DNA of 47,646 bases from an uncultured Bacteroidia bacterium. GTDB lineage: Bacteria; Bacteroidota; Bacteroidia; Bacteroidales; UBA932. The DNA lies in assembly GCA_902769525.1 (NCBI GenBank), contig CACXPG010000014.1, forward strand, positions 1-47,646, given 5' to 3'. Position numbers and translations under genes: made by a program. The notes under the pieces were generated by a model. That model worked only from the letters and a program-made list of their open reading frames with translations. It made no database searches and had not been told where the DNA came from. This document shows positions 17,038-25,948 of the stretch, one piece after another; position 1 is the first letter of the stretch, and every line of letters begins with the position of its first letter.

Positions 17038-18450
17038 TTATTTCTTGTAGTCGCGTGGAGCGAGCATGTTCTTAGGGCTGAGAGCCTCGTCAAGCTTGGC
17101 CTTGGTCATTACCTTCTGCTCGAGAACGATGTCGTAAACGCTGCGGCCGGTCTTCTGGGCCTCCTTGGCGATCTTGGTGCTTGCCTTGTAACCGATGTAA
17201 GGGTTAAGGGCGGTAACGATGCCGATAGAGTTCTTTACAAGATCCAGGCAGTGCTCTGCATTGGCGGTGATGCCGTCTACGCACTCGACTCTGAGAGTGT
17301 TCATCACGTTGCTCATCCAGGTGATGCTCTCGGTGATGCACTGGATAATTACAGGCTCCATAACGTTGAGCTGGAGCTGGCCGGCCTCGGCTGCGAATGC
17401 AACAGCGGTGTCGTTTCCGATAACCTTGAAGCAAACCTGGTTGGTAACTTCAGGGATGACAGGATTAACCTTGCCAGGCATGATGGAAGATCCAGGAGCC
17501 TTTGGAGGAAGGTTGATTTCTCCAAGACCGCATCTTGGGCCGGAAGCCAGCAGACGGAGGTCGTTGGCAACCTTTGAAAGCTTGACAGCCAGTCTCTTTA
17601 CTGCTCCGTGATATGCAACGTAAGGGGCTGTGTCAGGAGTAGCGGCTACCAGGTTCTTTGCAGCGAAGAAAGGCTCTCCGGTAAGTTCAGCAAGCTTCTT
17701 GCAGCAGAGCTTGGTGAAACCAGGGGTAGCGTTGATACCGGTTCCGATAGCGGTACCGCCCATGTTGATTCCATAGAGCTTCTTCTTGTTGTACTCAAGG
17801 TTCTCGATTTCCTCTTCCAGAGAATCGGCGAAAGCCTTGAACTCCTGTCCGAGTGTCATAGGAACTGCATCCTGAAGCTGGGTTCTTCCCATCTTGATAA
17901 TCTTGTCGAACTCCTTTGCCTTTGCCTTGAAGGAAGCTACGAGAGCCTTCAGGCTTTCTACGAGCATCTTGTTCATCCTCACGATAGTAAGGTGGAGAGC
18001 TGTAGGATAGGCGTCGTTGGTTGACTGTGCGCAGTTGATGTGGTCGTTAGGTGAGCAGAACTTGTAGTCTCCTCTTTCCTTGCCCATAATCTCGAGGGCG
18101 CGGTTTGCGATAACCTCGTTGGCGTTCATGTTTACTGAAGTGCCGGCGCCGCCCTGAAGCATGTCGATTGGGAAGTCTTCGTGCATCTTGCCGGCGATGA
18201 TTTCCTTGCAGGCCTTTACGACTGCCTTTGTGATGGTGTTGTCAACAACGCCAAGCTCGTTGTTTGCCTGGATTGCAGCAAGTTTAACGTAAGCGATTGC
18301 CACAACGAAATCAGGATAGTCGCACATCCTGATGCCGGAAATCTTATAGTTGTTCAGCGCTCTCTGAGTCTGAACTCCATAATATGCTTCTGCAGGAACC
18401 TTAAGTTCGCCCAGAAGGTCAGATTCAACTCTGTATTTCTTAGTTGCCAT
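17038..18450 (-). CDS. aspA: Aspartate ammonia-lyase
   Basis: Deaminates L-aspartate to fumarate and ammonia, feeding fumarate respiration. The signature GSSIMPGKVNPVIPEVTNQV is of the aspartase subtype; class II fumarases have PTQCE instead of VIPEV. Other blocks are GGAGTSVNMNANEVIANRA, HINCAQSTNDAYPTALHL and GRTQLQDAVPMTLGQEF. ATG at 18450 (MATKKYRVESDLLGELKVPA) gives 470 residues, the family length; an upstream start adds 20 unrelated residues and would lie within 60 bases of the promoter. Preceded by the best promoter in the window. Confidence 0.96.
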   Translation of the reverse strand: MATKKYRVESDLLGELKVPAEAYYGVQTQRALNNYKISGIRMCDYPDFVVAIAYVKLAAIQANNELGVVDNTITKAVVKACKEIIAGKMHEDFPIDMLQGGAGTSVNMNANEVIANRALEIMGKERGDYKFCSPNDHINCAQSTNDAYPTALHLTIVRMNKMLVESLKALVASFKAKAKEFDKIIKMGRTQLQDAVPMTLGQEFKAFADSLEEEIENLEYNKKKLYGINMGGTAIGTGINATPGFTKLCCKKLAELTGEPFFAAKNLVAATPDTAPYVAYHGAVKRLAVKLSKVANDLRLLASGPRCGLGEINLPPKAPGSSIMPGKVNPVIPEVTNQVCFKVIGNDTAVAFAAEAGQLQLNVMEPVIIQCITESITWMSNVMNTLRVECVDGITANAEHCLDLVKNSIGIVTALNPYIGYKASTKIAKEAQKTGRSVYDIVLEQKVMTKAKLDEALSPKNMLAPRDYKK

Positions 18451-18507
18451 GATGTTTTTAAAAATTAAATATGTTTTATTTCTACTTAAAATCTTTTTAG
18501 AAGATGA

Positions 18508-18538
18508 CAAATATAGTTAAAAAATGATACAAGTCAAA
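18508..18538 (-). promoter_or_regulatory. Consensus Bacteroidetes promoter of aspA
   Basis: On the minus strand TTTG (18535-18538), exactly 19 bases, then TATATTTG (18508-18515). It matches the TTTG-N19-TAnnTTTG consensus at every position. It leaves a leader of about 50 AT-rich bases before the aspA ATG. Confidence 0.85.
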
Positions 18539-18567
18539 TTTTAAGCAAGAAACAATGTTGTTACATC

Positions 18568-19749
18568 CTACTTATTGATGTAGCGGTAGGAGAAGCAGGC
18601 CGTGATAAAGTAGAATATGGCCTGCGTCCAGAGGGCTATGAACTCAGGACGGATTACAGAGAAGTCAGATCCCATGCAGTTGATCTTGATGTAGCCCTGT
18701 ACTCCGAAAGTTCCCGGGAATATGTAGGAGAACCACTTCCAGAAAGCAGGGAAGCTACTCACAGGCCAGGTAAGTCCGCTCAGGAACAGGAGTATTACGC
18801 TGAAGAACAGGAACATGACCATACCGGTCTCTCGGTTGCGGATAAATACGGAGCAAGTCTGGGAGAAGAAAATCACGGCAAGCAGGAACGGTACCAGAAG
18901 CCTGTAGATATCCCAGGCTGAGGCATAGTGCGGAAGGCCGAATATTCTCGGAACCAGAATCAGTATGTATGAACCTATGAGAAGATAAATCAGGAAGTAG
19001 GCGAAACCCTGGCCCCAGATGTATCTCTGGACTTTCTTCTTGTGAGGGATTTCTTCTTCGCTGAGCTTGTGGTTGGAGTTTTCCTCCCTTCTTGTTCCTG
19101 AAACCATGCCGATTCCAAGGAACAGCAGCTGGTGGATAACCAGTACCAGCACTCCCGGAACAAAGAAACTGGCAAAGCCGTTGCCCTCGTTGAACAGGAT
19201 GTTCATCTTGTTTCTCAGAGGTTCGGCGCTCTGAAGGGCTTCCTGCTCGGTAAGGCCGTCTGCAGAGAGCCTTTGCAGGGAAATGTTCTTGTTCTCATTC
19301 AGCATCACATAGTTGCAGGCCATAGCTATGTTCTTGTAAATGAAGAAGGTGGCCATGTTGACGTATAGAGACACTACGGTCTGCTTGCCTGTCTGTATGT
19401 CTTTGCTGAATTCTTTAGGGATGACGATGATGCCGTGGATTTCCCTTTTCTTCATCCGGTTTATGGCGTCTTCCATATTTACGCAGGATTCCAGCGCCAC
19501 TTCTCTGGTTGCGTCTATCTTGGATGCAAAACTGCGGCTGTATGAAGTTCCGCACTCGTCTATGATTCCCACAGGAATTTCGTCCACGCTCTCGTTGAGG
19601 TAGACGGTGCTGTAGAGAATCGGGTAGCCAAAGCCGGCAATTATAAGTATCAGCAGCACACCGCTGTCAGTAAAGATAGTCTTTAACTCCTTCCGGGTGA
19701 TGGCAATCAGCTCGCTGATAAATTCTTTCAAAAATCTCAATACTTTCAT
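18568..19749 (-). CDS. ABC-2 type exporter permease, YhhJ-like (second of pair)
   Basis: A 393-residue ABC2_membrane_3-type permease. TM1 is near residues 29-50 (GVLLILIIAGFGYPILYSTV). An extracytoplasmic domain of about 150 residues begins IPVGIIDECGTSYSR and contains the MKKREIHGIIVIPKEFSKDI block typical of the family. Five TM segments follow from about residue 205. It is the last gene of the efflux run TolC-HlyD-permease-permease and probably heterodimerises with the neighbouring permease. No ATP-binding subunit is encoded in the run. The substrate is unknown; relatives export drugs or lipids. Confidence 0.87.
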   Translation of the reverse strand: MKVLRFLKEFISELIAITRKELKTIFTDSGVLLILIIAGFGYPILYSTVYLNESVDEIPVGIIDECGTSYSRSFASKIDATREVALESCVNMEDAINRMKKREIHGIIVIPKEFSKDIQTGKQTVVSLYVNMATFFIYKNIAMACNYVMLNENKNISLQRLSADGLTEQEALQSAEPLRNKMNILFNEGNGFASFFVPGVLVLVIHQLLFLGIGMVSGTRREENSNHKLSEEEIPHKKKVQRYIWGQGFAYFLIYLLIGSYILILVPRIFGLPHYASAWDIYRLLVPFLLAVIFFSQTCSVFIRNRETGMVMFLFFSVILLFLSGLTWPVSSFPAFWKWFSYIFPGTFGVQGYIKINCMGSDFSVIRPEFIALWTQAIFYFITACFSYRYINK

Positions 19750-19758
19750 GCTCGGCGA

Positions 19759-20943
19759 TTATTTAGTAGGGTAATTGAGATTTATCATGGCGTCTTTGAG
19801 GCGTCTGAGAATCAGGAACGGCAGGAAGAAGAATATGCACAGTCCGAGCATATTGATCCAGCAATCCCTAATGCCGGAATCCAGCATTGCCCACTTTACA
19901 TAGATAAGGTAATACTGCCTGAGCGGGAAAATCTGGGCGAAGCCCTGCATAGGGGCGACCATCATCTCCACAGGATAGGTCATTCCGCACATCGAAAGCG
20001 CGAGTATCGAGTAAAGCGATGCGGCGCTTAGGGCGTCTCTCAGAACAGGGAACAGTCCTATGAAGAACAGGCCCACTGCGTGAGATGCAAGGACCAGCAT
20101 CGTGATATTGAGAGCCATAACCCAGGCTGGCCCCAGAAGCGGGAATCCGAACACCTTGTAGGCGAAGACCACGAATGAAAGGCCCAAGAGCAAATAAATC
20201 AGAAAATATGGCAGCAGCTTGCCCACAAGTGCGTTGAAAATGCTGCCGCCAGCTTTCTCCAGAAGGTCTGGAGTTGTCTTGTTTTTCAGTTCAAATCCAA
20301 TCGTGAACACTGTCATCACGATAATGCAGAGAGACAGTATGCCCGGCCAGATGATTGAAATCAGGTAGATGGCATAGCTGGTCCACGGGTTGCAGATGCT
20401 GTGGGTGTCTATGGAAATTGGCTGAAGCTGAGGCATTATGTCCGCTTCCGGAACTCCCTTGGCCCGCATTGTGGTTCTTCTGACTCCGGCGTTCAGGACA
20501 TTTGCCATCTGGAGGAAACTCTTGTAGGCAAGCGTGCCCGGAATCATATAAGCCTCAGTGTAGTATACGGGAACTGTAGGTCTCAGTCCGTTTACCGTAT
20601 TAACGTAAAGGTCTTCCGGAAACTCTATAAAGCCGTAGATTTCTCCTTTCTGCATTGCCAGACGGGCGTCTTGATGGCTTCCGTAGTAGTGGGCTATCTC
20701 GATTCCCTGAAGGGCTTCCATCTGCTTGATGGCGTTTCTGGAAAGATAGGAATTGTCCTTGTCCACCACGCCAACCGGAACTCTTTGCGGCAGTCCCTGG
20801 TACATCAGGGACACGAAGAATATGGCGCAGAAGGCAAGTACCAATATGGTGCCGTACAGATAAATCGGACGGCTGAACATTATATCCTTCTCCCTGAGGA
20901 AGACATTCAGGATACAATTGAGCATATTGGAACTTTTTCTCAT
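19759..20943 (-). CDS. ABC-2 type exporter permease, YhhJ-like (first of pair)
   Basis: A 394-residue permease with TM1 near residues 27-49 (LYGTILVLAFCAIFFVSLMY). The family's extracytoplasmic block is VPVGVVDKDNSYLSRNAIKQ and EIYGFIEFPEDLYV. C-terminal TM segments begin near residue 195 (LISIIWPGILSLCIIVMTVF). It is a diverged paralogue of the next gene, 9 bases downstream, and follows the HlyD gene by 6 bases. Together they look like a two-permease exporter fed by the adaptor and TolC channel encoded upstream. Confidence 0.87.
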   Translation of the reverse strand: MRKSSNMLNCILNVFLREKDIMFSRPIYLYGTILVLAFCAIFFVSLMYQGLPQRVPVGVVDKDNSYLSRNAIKQMEALQGIEIAHYYGSHQDARLAMQKGEIYGFIEFPEDLYVNTVNGLRPTVPVYYTEAYMIPGTLAYKSFLQMANVLNAGVRRTTMRAKGVPEADIMPQLQPISIDTHSICNPWTSYAIYLISIIWPGILSLCIIVMTVFTIGFELKNKTTPDLLEKAGGSIFNALVGKLLPYFLIYLLLGLSFVVFAYKVFGFPLLGPAWVMALNITMLVLASHAVGLFFIGLFPVLRDALSAASLYSILALSMCGMTYPVEMMVAPMQGFAQIFPLRQYYLIYVKWAMLDSGIRDCWINMLGLCIFFFLPFLILRRLKDAMINLNYPTK

Positions 20944-20949
20944 CAGCGG

Positions 20950-21939
20950 TTATTTTACGATAGCGCTCATTCCGGCTCTCAAGTTCGGTATATTGGAGGT
21001 TGGCCTGGCCCTTACTTCAAAAGTCTTGGCATCGTACTCGCCGGATGCTTTTGTCGGCTTCCAGGTTGCAAACGAAGCCATTACATTGATAAAGTAAACT
21101 TCTGCCTGGTATGTCTGGTCTCCAAGGGCCGGGACCTTTACATTGATCTTGCTTCCCATCGTGATGCCCTTGAGCATATCCTCTCTCACGTTGAAAGAGA
21201 ACCACATGTCGTTAATGTCGGTAACAGTCATGATAGGGGCGCCCTGTCCAACCAGTTCACCGACCTTAGGGAAGACTTCCGTGATTACTCCGGTGATAGG
21301 GGACACGAGGTTAATCTCGTCGATGTAGGAATTCACCTGGTCAACGCTGGCGTTTGCGGCGTCAACTGCTGCCTGGGCTGCCATCCGGTCTTCGCTCTGG
21401 GCTCCGTTCTTGGCCATGTTATACTGGCTGAAAGCGGCTTTTTCGGTGGCTACCGCAGCGTCGTACTGAGCCTTGACCTCGTCTCTCTTCTGGGCGGAAA
21501 CCACTTCCTGACGGTAGAGATTCTCGACCCTTTCGTAAGACTTGCGGGCAATGTCCACTCCGACTTTCGCTTTCTGCCACTGCTCGAAAGCTCCTTCTAC
21601 AAGTTCGCTTCTGGCGCTTCCGCTGGCCTTGGCCCTCTGGGCTCTGGCCGCTTTGCTCTGGGCGTTGGCCTGGATTATCTTGGCCTGGAGTTCTGGGCTG
21701 TCGAGCTTTACTACAATCTGTCCCTTGCTGACGGTGTCGCCTTCGCGGAACAGAAGCTGCTCAACCCTTCCGGCCACCTTTCCGGAAACTCTGTAATCCT
21801 GGGATTCTACAGTTCCCTGGATGGTGAGTTTCTGGGTTGATGACGTGAGCCACCCGATAACGACCAGGGTTATAATCACCAGAAGCAGTGCTGCCAGACC
21901 TATCAGCAGACTGATTGTGCTTTGCTGTAACTTTTTCAT
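20950..21939 (-). CDS. HlyD-family periplasmic adaptor (membrane fusion protein)
   Basis: A 329-residue adaptor with an N-terminal TM anchor (about 10-32, ISLLIGLAALLLVIITLVVI). A biotinyl-lipoyl-like first half (IQGTVESQDYRVSGKVAGRV) follows, then a long alanine-rich coiled-coil hairpin (about 90-195), the second lipoyl half (NLVSPITGVITEVFPKVGEL) and a beta-barrel domain. It bridges inner-membrane permeases and an outer-membrane TolC channel. Gene order TolC-HlyD-permease-permease, with gaps of 12 and 6 bases, matches YhiI/YhhJ-type systems except that the ATPase is missing. Confidence 0.92.
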   Translation of the reverse strand: MKKLQQSTISLLIGLAALLLVIITLVVIGWLTSSTQKLTIQGTVESQDYRVSGKVAGRVEQLLFREGDTVSKGQIVVKLDSPELQAKIIQANAQSKAARAQRAKASGSARSELVEGAFEQWQKAKVGVDIARKSYERVENLYRQEVVSAQKRDEVKAQYDAAVATEKAAFSQYNMAKNGAQSEDRMAAQAAVDAANASVDQVNSYIDEINLVSPITGVITEVFPKVGELVGQGAPIMTVTDINDMWFSFNVREDMLKGITMGSKINVKVPALGDQTYQAEVYFINVMASFATWKPTKASGEYDAKTFEVRARPTSNIPNLRAGMSAIVK

Positions 21940-21951
21940 ATCTCCAAATTT

Positions 21952-23439
21952 TTAATCTTTCTTAATATTGCTGATTCCCACTGCCTTGCGCAGATAGAGC
22001 TCACACATCCTGGCATCTATGCCGGCGTCAATCTTGTCTGAGTTGGCGCTTATCCAGGCCGTCTGTGCGGCCAGAAGGTCGGTGACGCTGATAAGGCCCT
22101 CCTTGTATGACAGCTCGGCGAGCCTGAGGTTTTCTTCAGCGGCGCTGATGTTGCTCTGTGCGGTTTCAAGTTTCTTGTTGGCTTCCCTGACCTTGAAGTT
22201 TGCCTGGGTTACCTGCAGGTTTATAAGTTCCTTCGCCTCGTCGATGCGGTGGCGGATAATTTTCTCTTCGCTCTGGGCGGCTTTCAGGGTGTGGATCCTG
22301 TCGCCGAAATGGAAAATAGGGATGGTTATTGCAATTCCTGCGGAGAACATTCCCTTGAACTTGTTCTCAAATCCGTTGAAAGTGTTAGGATTGGTTGTCA
22401 GGTAGTTTGCAGATGCCACTATGTTTGGCATAAAGCGGCTTCTGGCAATGTTTGTCTGGCTGTGGCTGATCTTGCTCATGTTTTCCAGTTCCCTGATTTC
22501 AAACCTGTTGTCTATTGCCTGGGCTCTGTTGTATGCAGGGTCCAGTTCCTGTGCCTGGCCCTGAGTGATGTCTTCGTCAGCCAGCCCAAAGTCGCCGTTC
22601 AGGTCCAGTCCGCAGACTCTGAAAAGAGACATCTTGGAAAGGACAACTCCGTTGGTGGCCCTGGTCAGTGCCAGGTTGGCCTCGTTGAGTTTTACCTTCA
22701 CGTTCAGAAGGTCTCCCTTGGTGGCCACGCCTTCGTTTATCGAGGCCTGGATGTTCTTCTCGAGCTTGGTCAGGAGTTCAACATATTTCTCGGCAAGTTT
22801 CTTCTTGTTGATCAGCGATACGGTTGTCCAGTATGCCTGGTCTACCGATATGATAAGTTCCTCCTGCTGGTTGTCTGTCTGCAGGCGGGCCATCTCTTCG
22901 CTGACCTTGGCTATGTTGTACAGTTCCCTGACTTTGCCGCCCAGAAATATCGGCTGGGTGAAGCCTATGCCGGCGGCAAACACGTTGTGAACATCGTAAG
23001 TGAGCTCGCTCTTGGGAAGATAGGCGTATTGCTTCCACAGGATTTTCTCTGGGTTGGTCTTAGGGTTAAAAGGAACTCCGTCCGCATCAAGAGGAACCGG
23101 CTGGCCGTCTATTACGGTCCAGTTGTTGGAAATCTGGTCGGCGGTGAAGCCGAAGCTGCCGTCCGCCATCTTGGTGCCTACCGGCAGAAGTGCATCTTCA
23201 CTCAGAAGCGAGATGTTCTTCTGGTTCCACATATAGGTTCCGACTGCCTGGAAACTCGGCAGAAACTGTGTGAAGGCAGCCTTCTTGAGCTGTTCTGCGG
23301 CATTGACCCTCTCCTGGGCCACCTTAAGGCTCTTTGAGTTCTGAAGCGCAAAGTCTTCATATTCCTTAAGCGTGTATGTCTGGGCAAAAGATGCTGATGC
23401 AACCAGCAGACACAATGCCAATGATATGTATTTCTTCAT
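21952..23439 (-). CDS. TolC-family outer-membrane efflux protein
   Basis: A signal peptide (about residues 1-19, MKKYISLALCLLVASASFA) is followed by two OEP repeats. These have long helices (NSKSLKVAQERVNAAEQLKK, LRLAELSYKEGLISVTDLLA) and beta segments that form the trimeric barrel (VGTYMWNQKN, FAAGIGFTQPIFLGG, SAGIAITIPIFHFGD). At 495 residues it has normal length. It is the outer-membrane exit of the exporter encoded by the following HlyD and permease genes, and it starts two bases after the acyltransferase stop, so it is part of the same tightly packed run. Confidence 0.92.
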   Translation of the reverse strand: MKKYISLALCLLVASASFAQTYTLKEYEDFALQNSKSLKVAQERVNAAEQLKKAAFTQFLPSFQAVGTYMWNQKNISLLSEDALLPVGTKMADGSFGFTADQISNNWTVIDGQPVPLDADGVPFNPKTNPEKILWKQYAYLPKSELTYDVHNVFAAGIGFTQPIFLGGKVRELYNIAKVSEEMARLQTDNQQEELIISVDQAYWTTVSLINKKKLAEKYVELLTKLEKNIQASINEGVATKGDLLNVKVKLNEANLALTRATNGVVLSKMSLFRVCGLDLNGDFGLADEDITQGQAQELDPAYNRAQAIDNRFEIRELENMSKISHSQTNIARSRFMPNIVASANYLTTNPNTFNGFENKFKGMFSAGIAITIPIFHFGDRIHTLKAAQSEEKIIRHRIDEAKELINLQVTQANFKVREANKKLETAQSNISAAEENLRLAELSYKEGLISVTDLLAAQTAWISANSDKIDAGIDARMCELYLRKAVGISNIKKD

Positions 23440-23441
23440 AA

Positions 23442-24026
23442 CTAATCTTTAATGAGTTCAGGTTCCACGTTTCCGCAGCTGAAGCAGTCTTTGTGCCTGC
23501 CTTCCAGGTTCATTGCCGCGTAGTGGGCCTGGATTCTTTTCATATCTTCTTTCGGATTGTCCGAAACCACAAATCTCGGACCATGTCCAACTTTTTTAGT
23601 CCTGTAGTCGAAGTATCCTAGGTAAACCGGGACTTCGCACGCTCTGGCGATAGTCAGGAACCCCATCTTCCACCGGTCTGTCTTCTTGCGCGTTCCTTCA
23701 GGTGCTATGGCCAGGTACATCGTGTCGGCTTCTTTCATGGCCTGGATGCTGTGCAGGGCAACGTTGCTGCCTTTGCTGCGGTCAACTGGAATCGCCCCCA
23801 TCTTCCTGAGCAGCCATCCCAGCGGCCAGAAGAAAAACTCCTTCTTTATCATAATGTTGGGGGTAATCCCGATGGAAACACCGTAGGCCCATGCCACGAT
23901 GAAATCCACTACTGATGTGTGGGGCACGCCGAGGAAAATACATTTTGAGTCCTCTATGTGGCTGCCTTCGGCCTTCCAGCCCATCAGCTTTAACAGTCTT
24001 CTGCCGAACCTTTGCCTGAAACTCAT
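23442..24026 (-). CDS. PlsC-like lysophospholipid acyltransferase family protein
   Basis: A 194-residue acyltransferase-fold protein. The catalytic HX4D motif is present as PHTSVVDF, followed by FFFWPLGWLLRKMGAIPVDR (motif II) and IAPEGTRKKTDRWKMGFLTI (motif III, EGTR). The sequence belongs to the short Bacteroidetes subgroup that lacks a long N-terminal anchor. It would acylate a lysophospholipid or similar acceptor at the inner membrane; the acceptor is unknown. It lies two bases after parE and two bases before the TolC gene, so co-transcription is likely. It ends with an unusual His/Cys tail (RHKDCFSCGNVEPE). Confidence 0.87.
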   Translation of the reverse strand: MSFRQRFGRRLLKLMGWKAEGSHIEDSKCIFLGVPHTSVVDFIVAWAYGVSIGITPNIMIKKEFFFWPLGWLLRKMGAIPVDRSKGSNVALHSIQAMKEADTMYLAIAPEGTRKKTDRWKMGFLTIARACEVPVYLGYFDYRTKKVGHGPRFVVSDNPKEDMKRIQAHYAAMNLEGRHKDCFSCGNVEPELIKD

Positions 24027-24028
24027 AT

Positions 24029-25945
24029 CTATGCTGACAAATCGTCCGTTGTCCTTTCTTCCAGCACCACGTCTTCCCTGAGGTTTTCCATAATGAAGTT
24101 CTGCCTGTCGGGAGTGTTGTTGCCCATATAGAACTCCAGGATCTCGCGGGTAGGGTCGTCGTTGTCAAGGCGGATAGTATCCAGGCGCATTTCCTTGCCG
24201 ATAAAGTGCTCGAACTCAGTGTCGGAAATTTCTCCGAGACCTTTGAACCTTGTAACCTCGGCTCCGCTTCCCATTTCTTCAATGCTCTTGAGTTTCTCGG
24301 CTTCGCTGTAGCAGTAGTGGACGTCGAAAGAGTTGTCTCTCTTCTTCTTCCTTACCCTGAACAGCGGTGTCTGCAGTATGTAAAGGTGCCCTCTGCTTAT
24401 AAGCTCAGGGAAGAACTGGAGGAAGAATGTCAGAAGCAGCATCCTGATGTGCATTCCGTCCACATCGGCATCGGTGGCGATTACCACCTTGTTGTAGCGG
24501 AGGTTGTCTATGTCTTCTTCTATATCCAGAGCCGCCTGCAGCAGGTTGAGCTCCTTGTTATTGTTGTCGTAAATTACCTTCTTGGAATTCCCGTAGGTGT
24601 TTTTCGGTTTTCCTCTGAGCGAGAACACGGCCTGGGTGTCTGAGTTCCTGGCTTTTGTGACTGTTCCGCTTGCGGAATTACCCTCGGTGATGAAAATGGT
24701 TGTTTCCTCAGCCAGAGGGTTGCCGGTGTCTGTGTAGTGGATCTTGCAGTCGCGCAGTTTCTCGTTGTTGATCATTCCCCTCTTGCTGCGCTTGCTCTTG
24801 AGTATGGACTGGATTTCCTTTCTTTCCTTCTCGCTGGCGTTGATCTTTTTCTGCATGGCGTCGGCGGTAATGGGATTCTTGTGCAGATAGTTGTCCAGTT
24901 CCGCCGCCAGGAAGTTGCCGATGAAGGTCCTGATAGGAATGCCGCCTCTTTCTTCTGTATCGGTGAGCTTGGAGTTGAGGAATGTCTTGGTCTGGTTTGC
25001 AAACCCTGGCTCTCCCACTCTGATGGCTATGGCGGCCACTATGCCTTCCCTTACATCCTTAGGGTCGTAGTCTTTCTTGAAGAAGTCCTTGACGGTCTTG
25101 CTCACGGCCTCCCTGAATGAGGAGAGGTGAGTTCCTCCGTGATATGTATTCTGTCCGTTTACGAAAGAATATATGTTTTCCCCCTGCTCCTCGGAGTGGG
25201 TTATGACCACTTCTATATCGTGACCTTTCAGATGGATAGGCGGATAGAGGGGAGTCTCCCTCATATTGTCGTTGATAAGGTCGAGAAGTCCGTTTTTGGA
25301 GTGGTAGGTGTTGCTGTTGAAATGTATTGTAAGGCCCGTGTTCAGGTATGCGTAGTTCTTGAGCATACTGTCTATGTACTCCAGCTTGTAGGAGTAGTTC
25401 TCATAGAGAGTAGGGTCTGCAGTGTAGCGGATAAGGGTTCCGTCTTTCTCGTCTGTGCCGTCCAGTTCTCCCTGCTTTTTCAGGGTGCCTTCTTCGAAGT
25501 AGGCCCATACGCTCTTGCCGCCTCTCCAGCTCTGGGCGTAGAACTTTGTGGATGTGGCGTTTACGGCTTTCGCTCCAACTCCGTTCAGGCCTACGGACTT
25601 GCCGTATGCCTCGGAACCGTACTTTCCGCTGGTGTTCATCTGGCCGACCGCCTCAACAAGTTTTTCAAGCGGAATGCCTCTTCCGTAGTCTCTTATGGAA
25701 ACCTCGTTGGTCTGCTCGTCGAGTGTTATGTCTATGACTTTTCCGTGGCCCATGTTAAACTCGTCCACGGCGTTGTCCACAATTTCCTTGAACAGGACAT
25801 AGATGCCGTCGTCTTTCTCGCTTCCGTCTCCCAGCTTGCCAAGATACATTCCCGGCCTCTTCCTCAGGTGCACGTTCCAGTCCCAGTGCTGGATGTCTTC
25901 GCTTCCGTATCCAGGCGTCTTTATATCTTTCTCTTCTTTGCTCAT
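24029..25945 (-). CDS. parE: DNA topoisomerase IV subunit B
   Basis: The ATPase subunit of topoisomerase IV, which decatenates replicated chromosomes. The 638 residues hold the GHKL ATP site (EIVDNAVDEFNMGHG, RDYGRGIPLE, GLNGVGAKAVNA), the transducer domain and the Toprim region (TEGNSASGTVTKARN, DADVDGMHIR, RFKGLGEISD). The wording of the Toprim motifs and the absence of the long GyrB insert support ParE over GyrB. Subunit A (parC) is usually next to parE, but the following genes are an acyltransferase and an efflux system, so parC is elsewhere. Start codon 3 bases after the hydrogenase-like gene. Confidence 0.9.
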   Translation of the reverse strand: MSKEEKDIKTPGYGSEDIQHWDWNVHLRKRPGMYLGKLGDGSEKDDGIYVLFKEIVDNAVDEFNMGHGKVIDITLDEQTNEVSIRDYGRGIPLEKLVEAVGQMNTSGKYGSEAYGKSVGLNGVGAKAVNATSTKFYAQSWRGGKSVWAYFEEGTLKKQGELDGTDEKDGTLIRYTADPTLYENYSYKLEYIDSMLKNYAYLNTGLTIHFNSNTYHSKNGLLDLINDNMRETPLYPPIHLKGHDIEVVITHSEEQGENIYSFVNGQNTYHGGTHLSSFREAVSKTVKDFFKKDYDPKDVREGIVAAIAIRVGEPGFANQTKTFLNSKLTDTEERGGIPIRTFIGNFLAAELDNYLHKNPITADAMQKKINASEKERKEIQSILKSKRSKRGMINNEKLRDCKIHYTDTGNPLAEETTIFITEGNSASGTVTKARNSDTQAVFSLRGKPKNTYGNSKKVIYDNNNKELNLLQAALDIEEDIDNLRYNKVVIATDADVDGMHIRMLLLTFFLQFFPELISRGHLYILQTPLFRVRKKKRDNSFDVHYCYSEAEKLKSIEEMGSGAEVTRFKGLGEISDTEFEHFIGKEMRLDTIRLDNDDPTREILEFYMGNNTPDRQNFIMENLREDVVLEERTTDDLSA

Positions 25946-25948
25946 CTT

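Noticed and set aside
17038..18450. Class II fumarase
   Set aside because: The signature loop reads VIPEVTNQV, which is the aspartase form.
20401..21840. 479-codon plus-strand open frame
   Set aside because: Antisense to the HlyD and permease genes, with no recognisable family or start signal.
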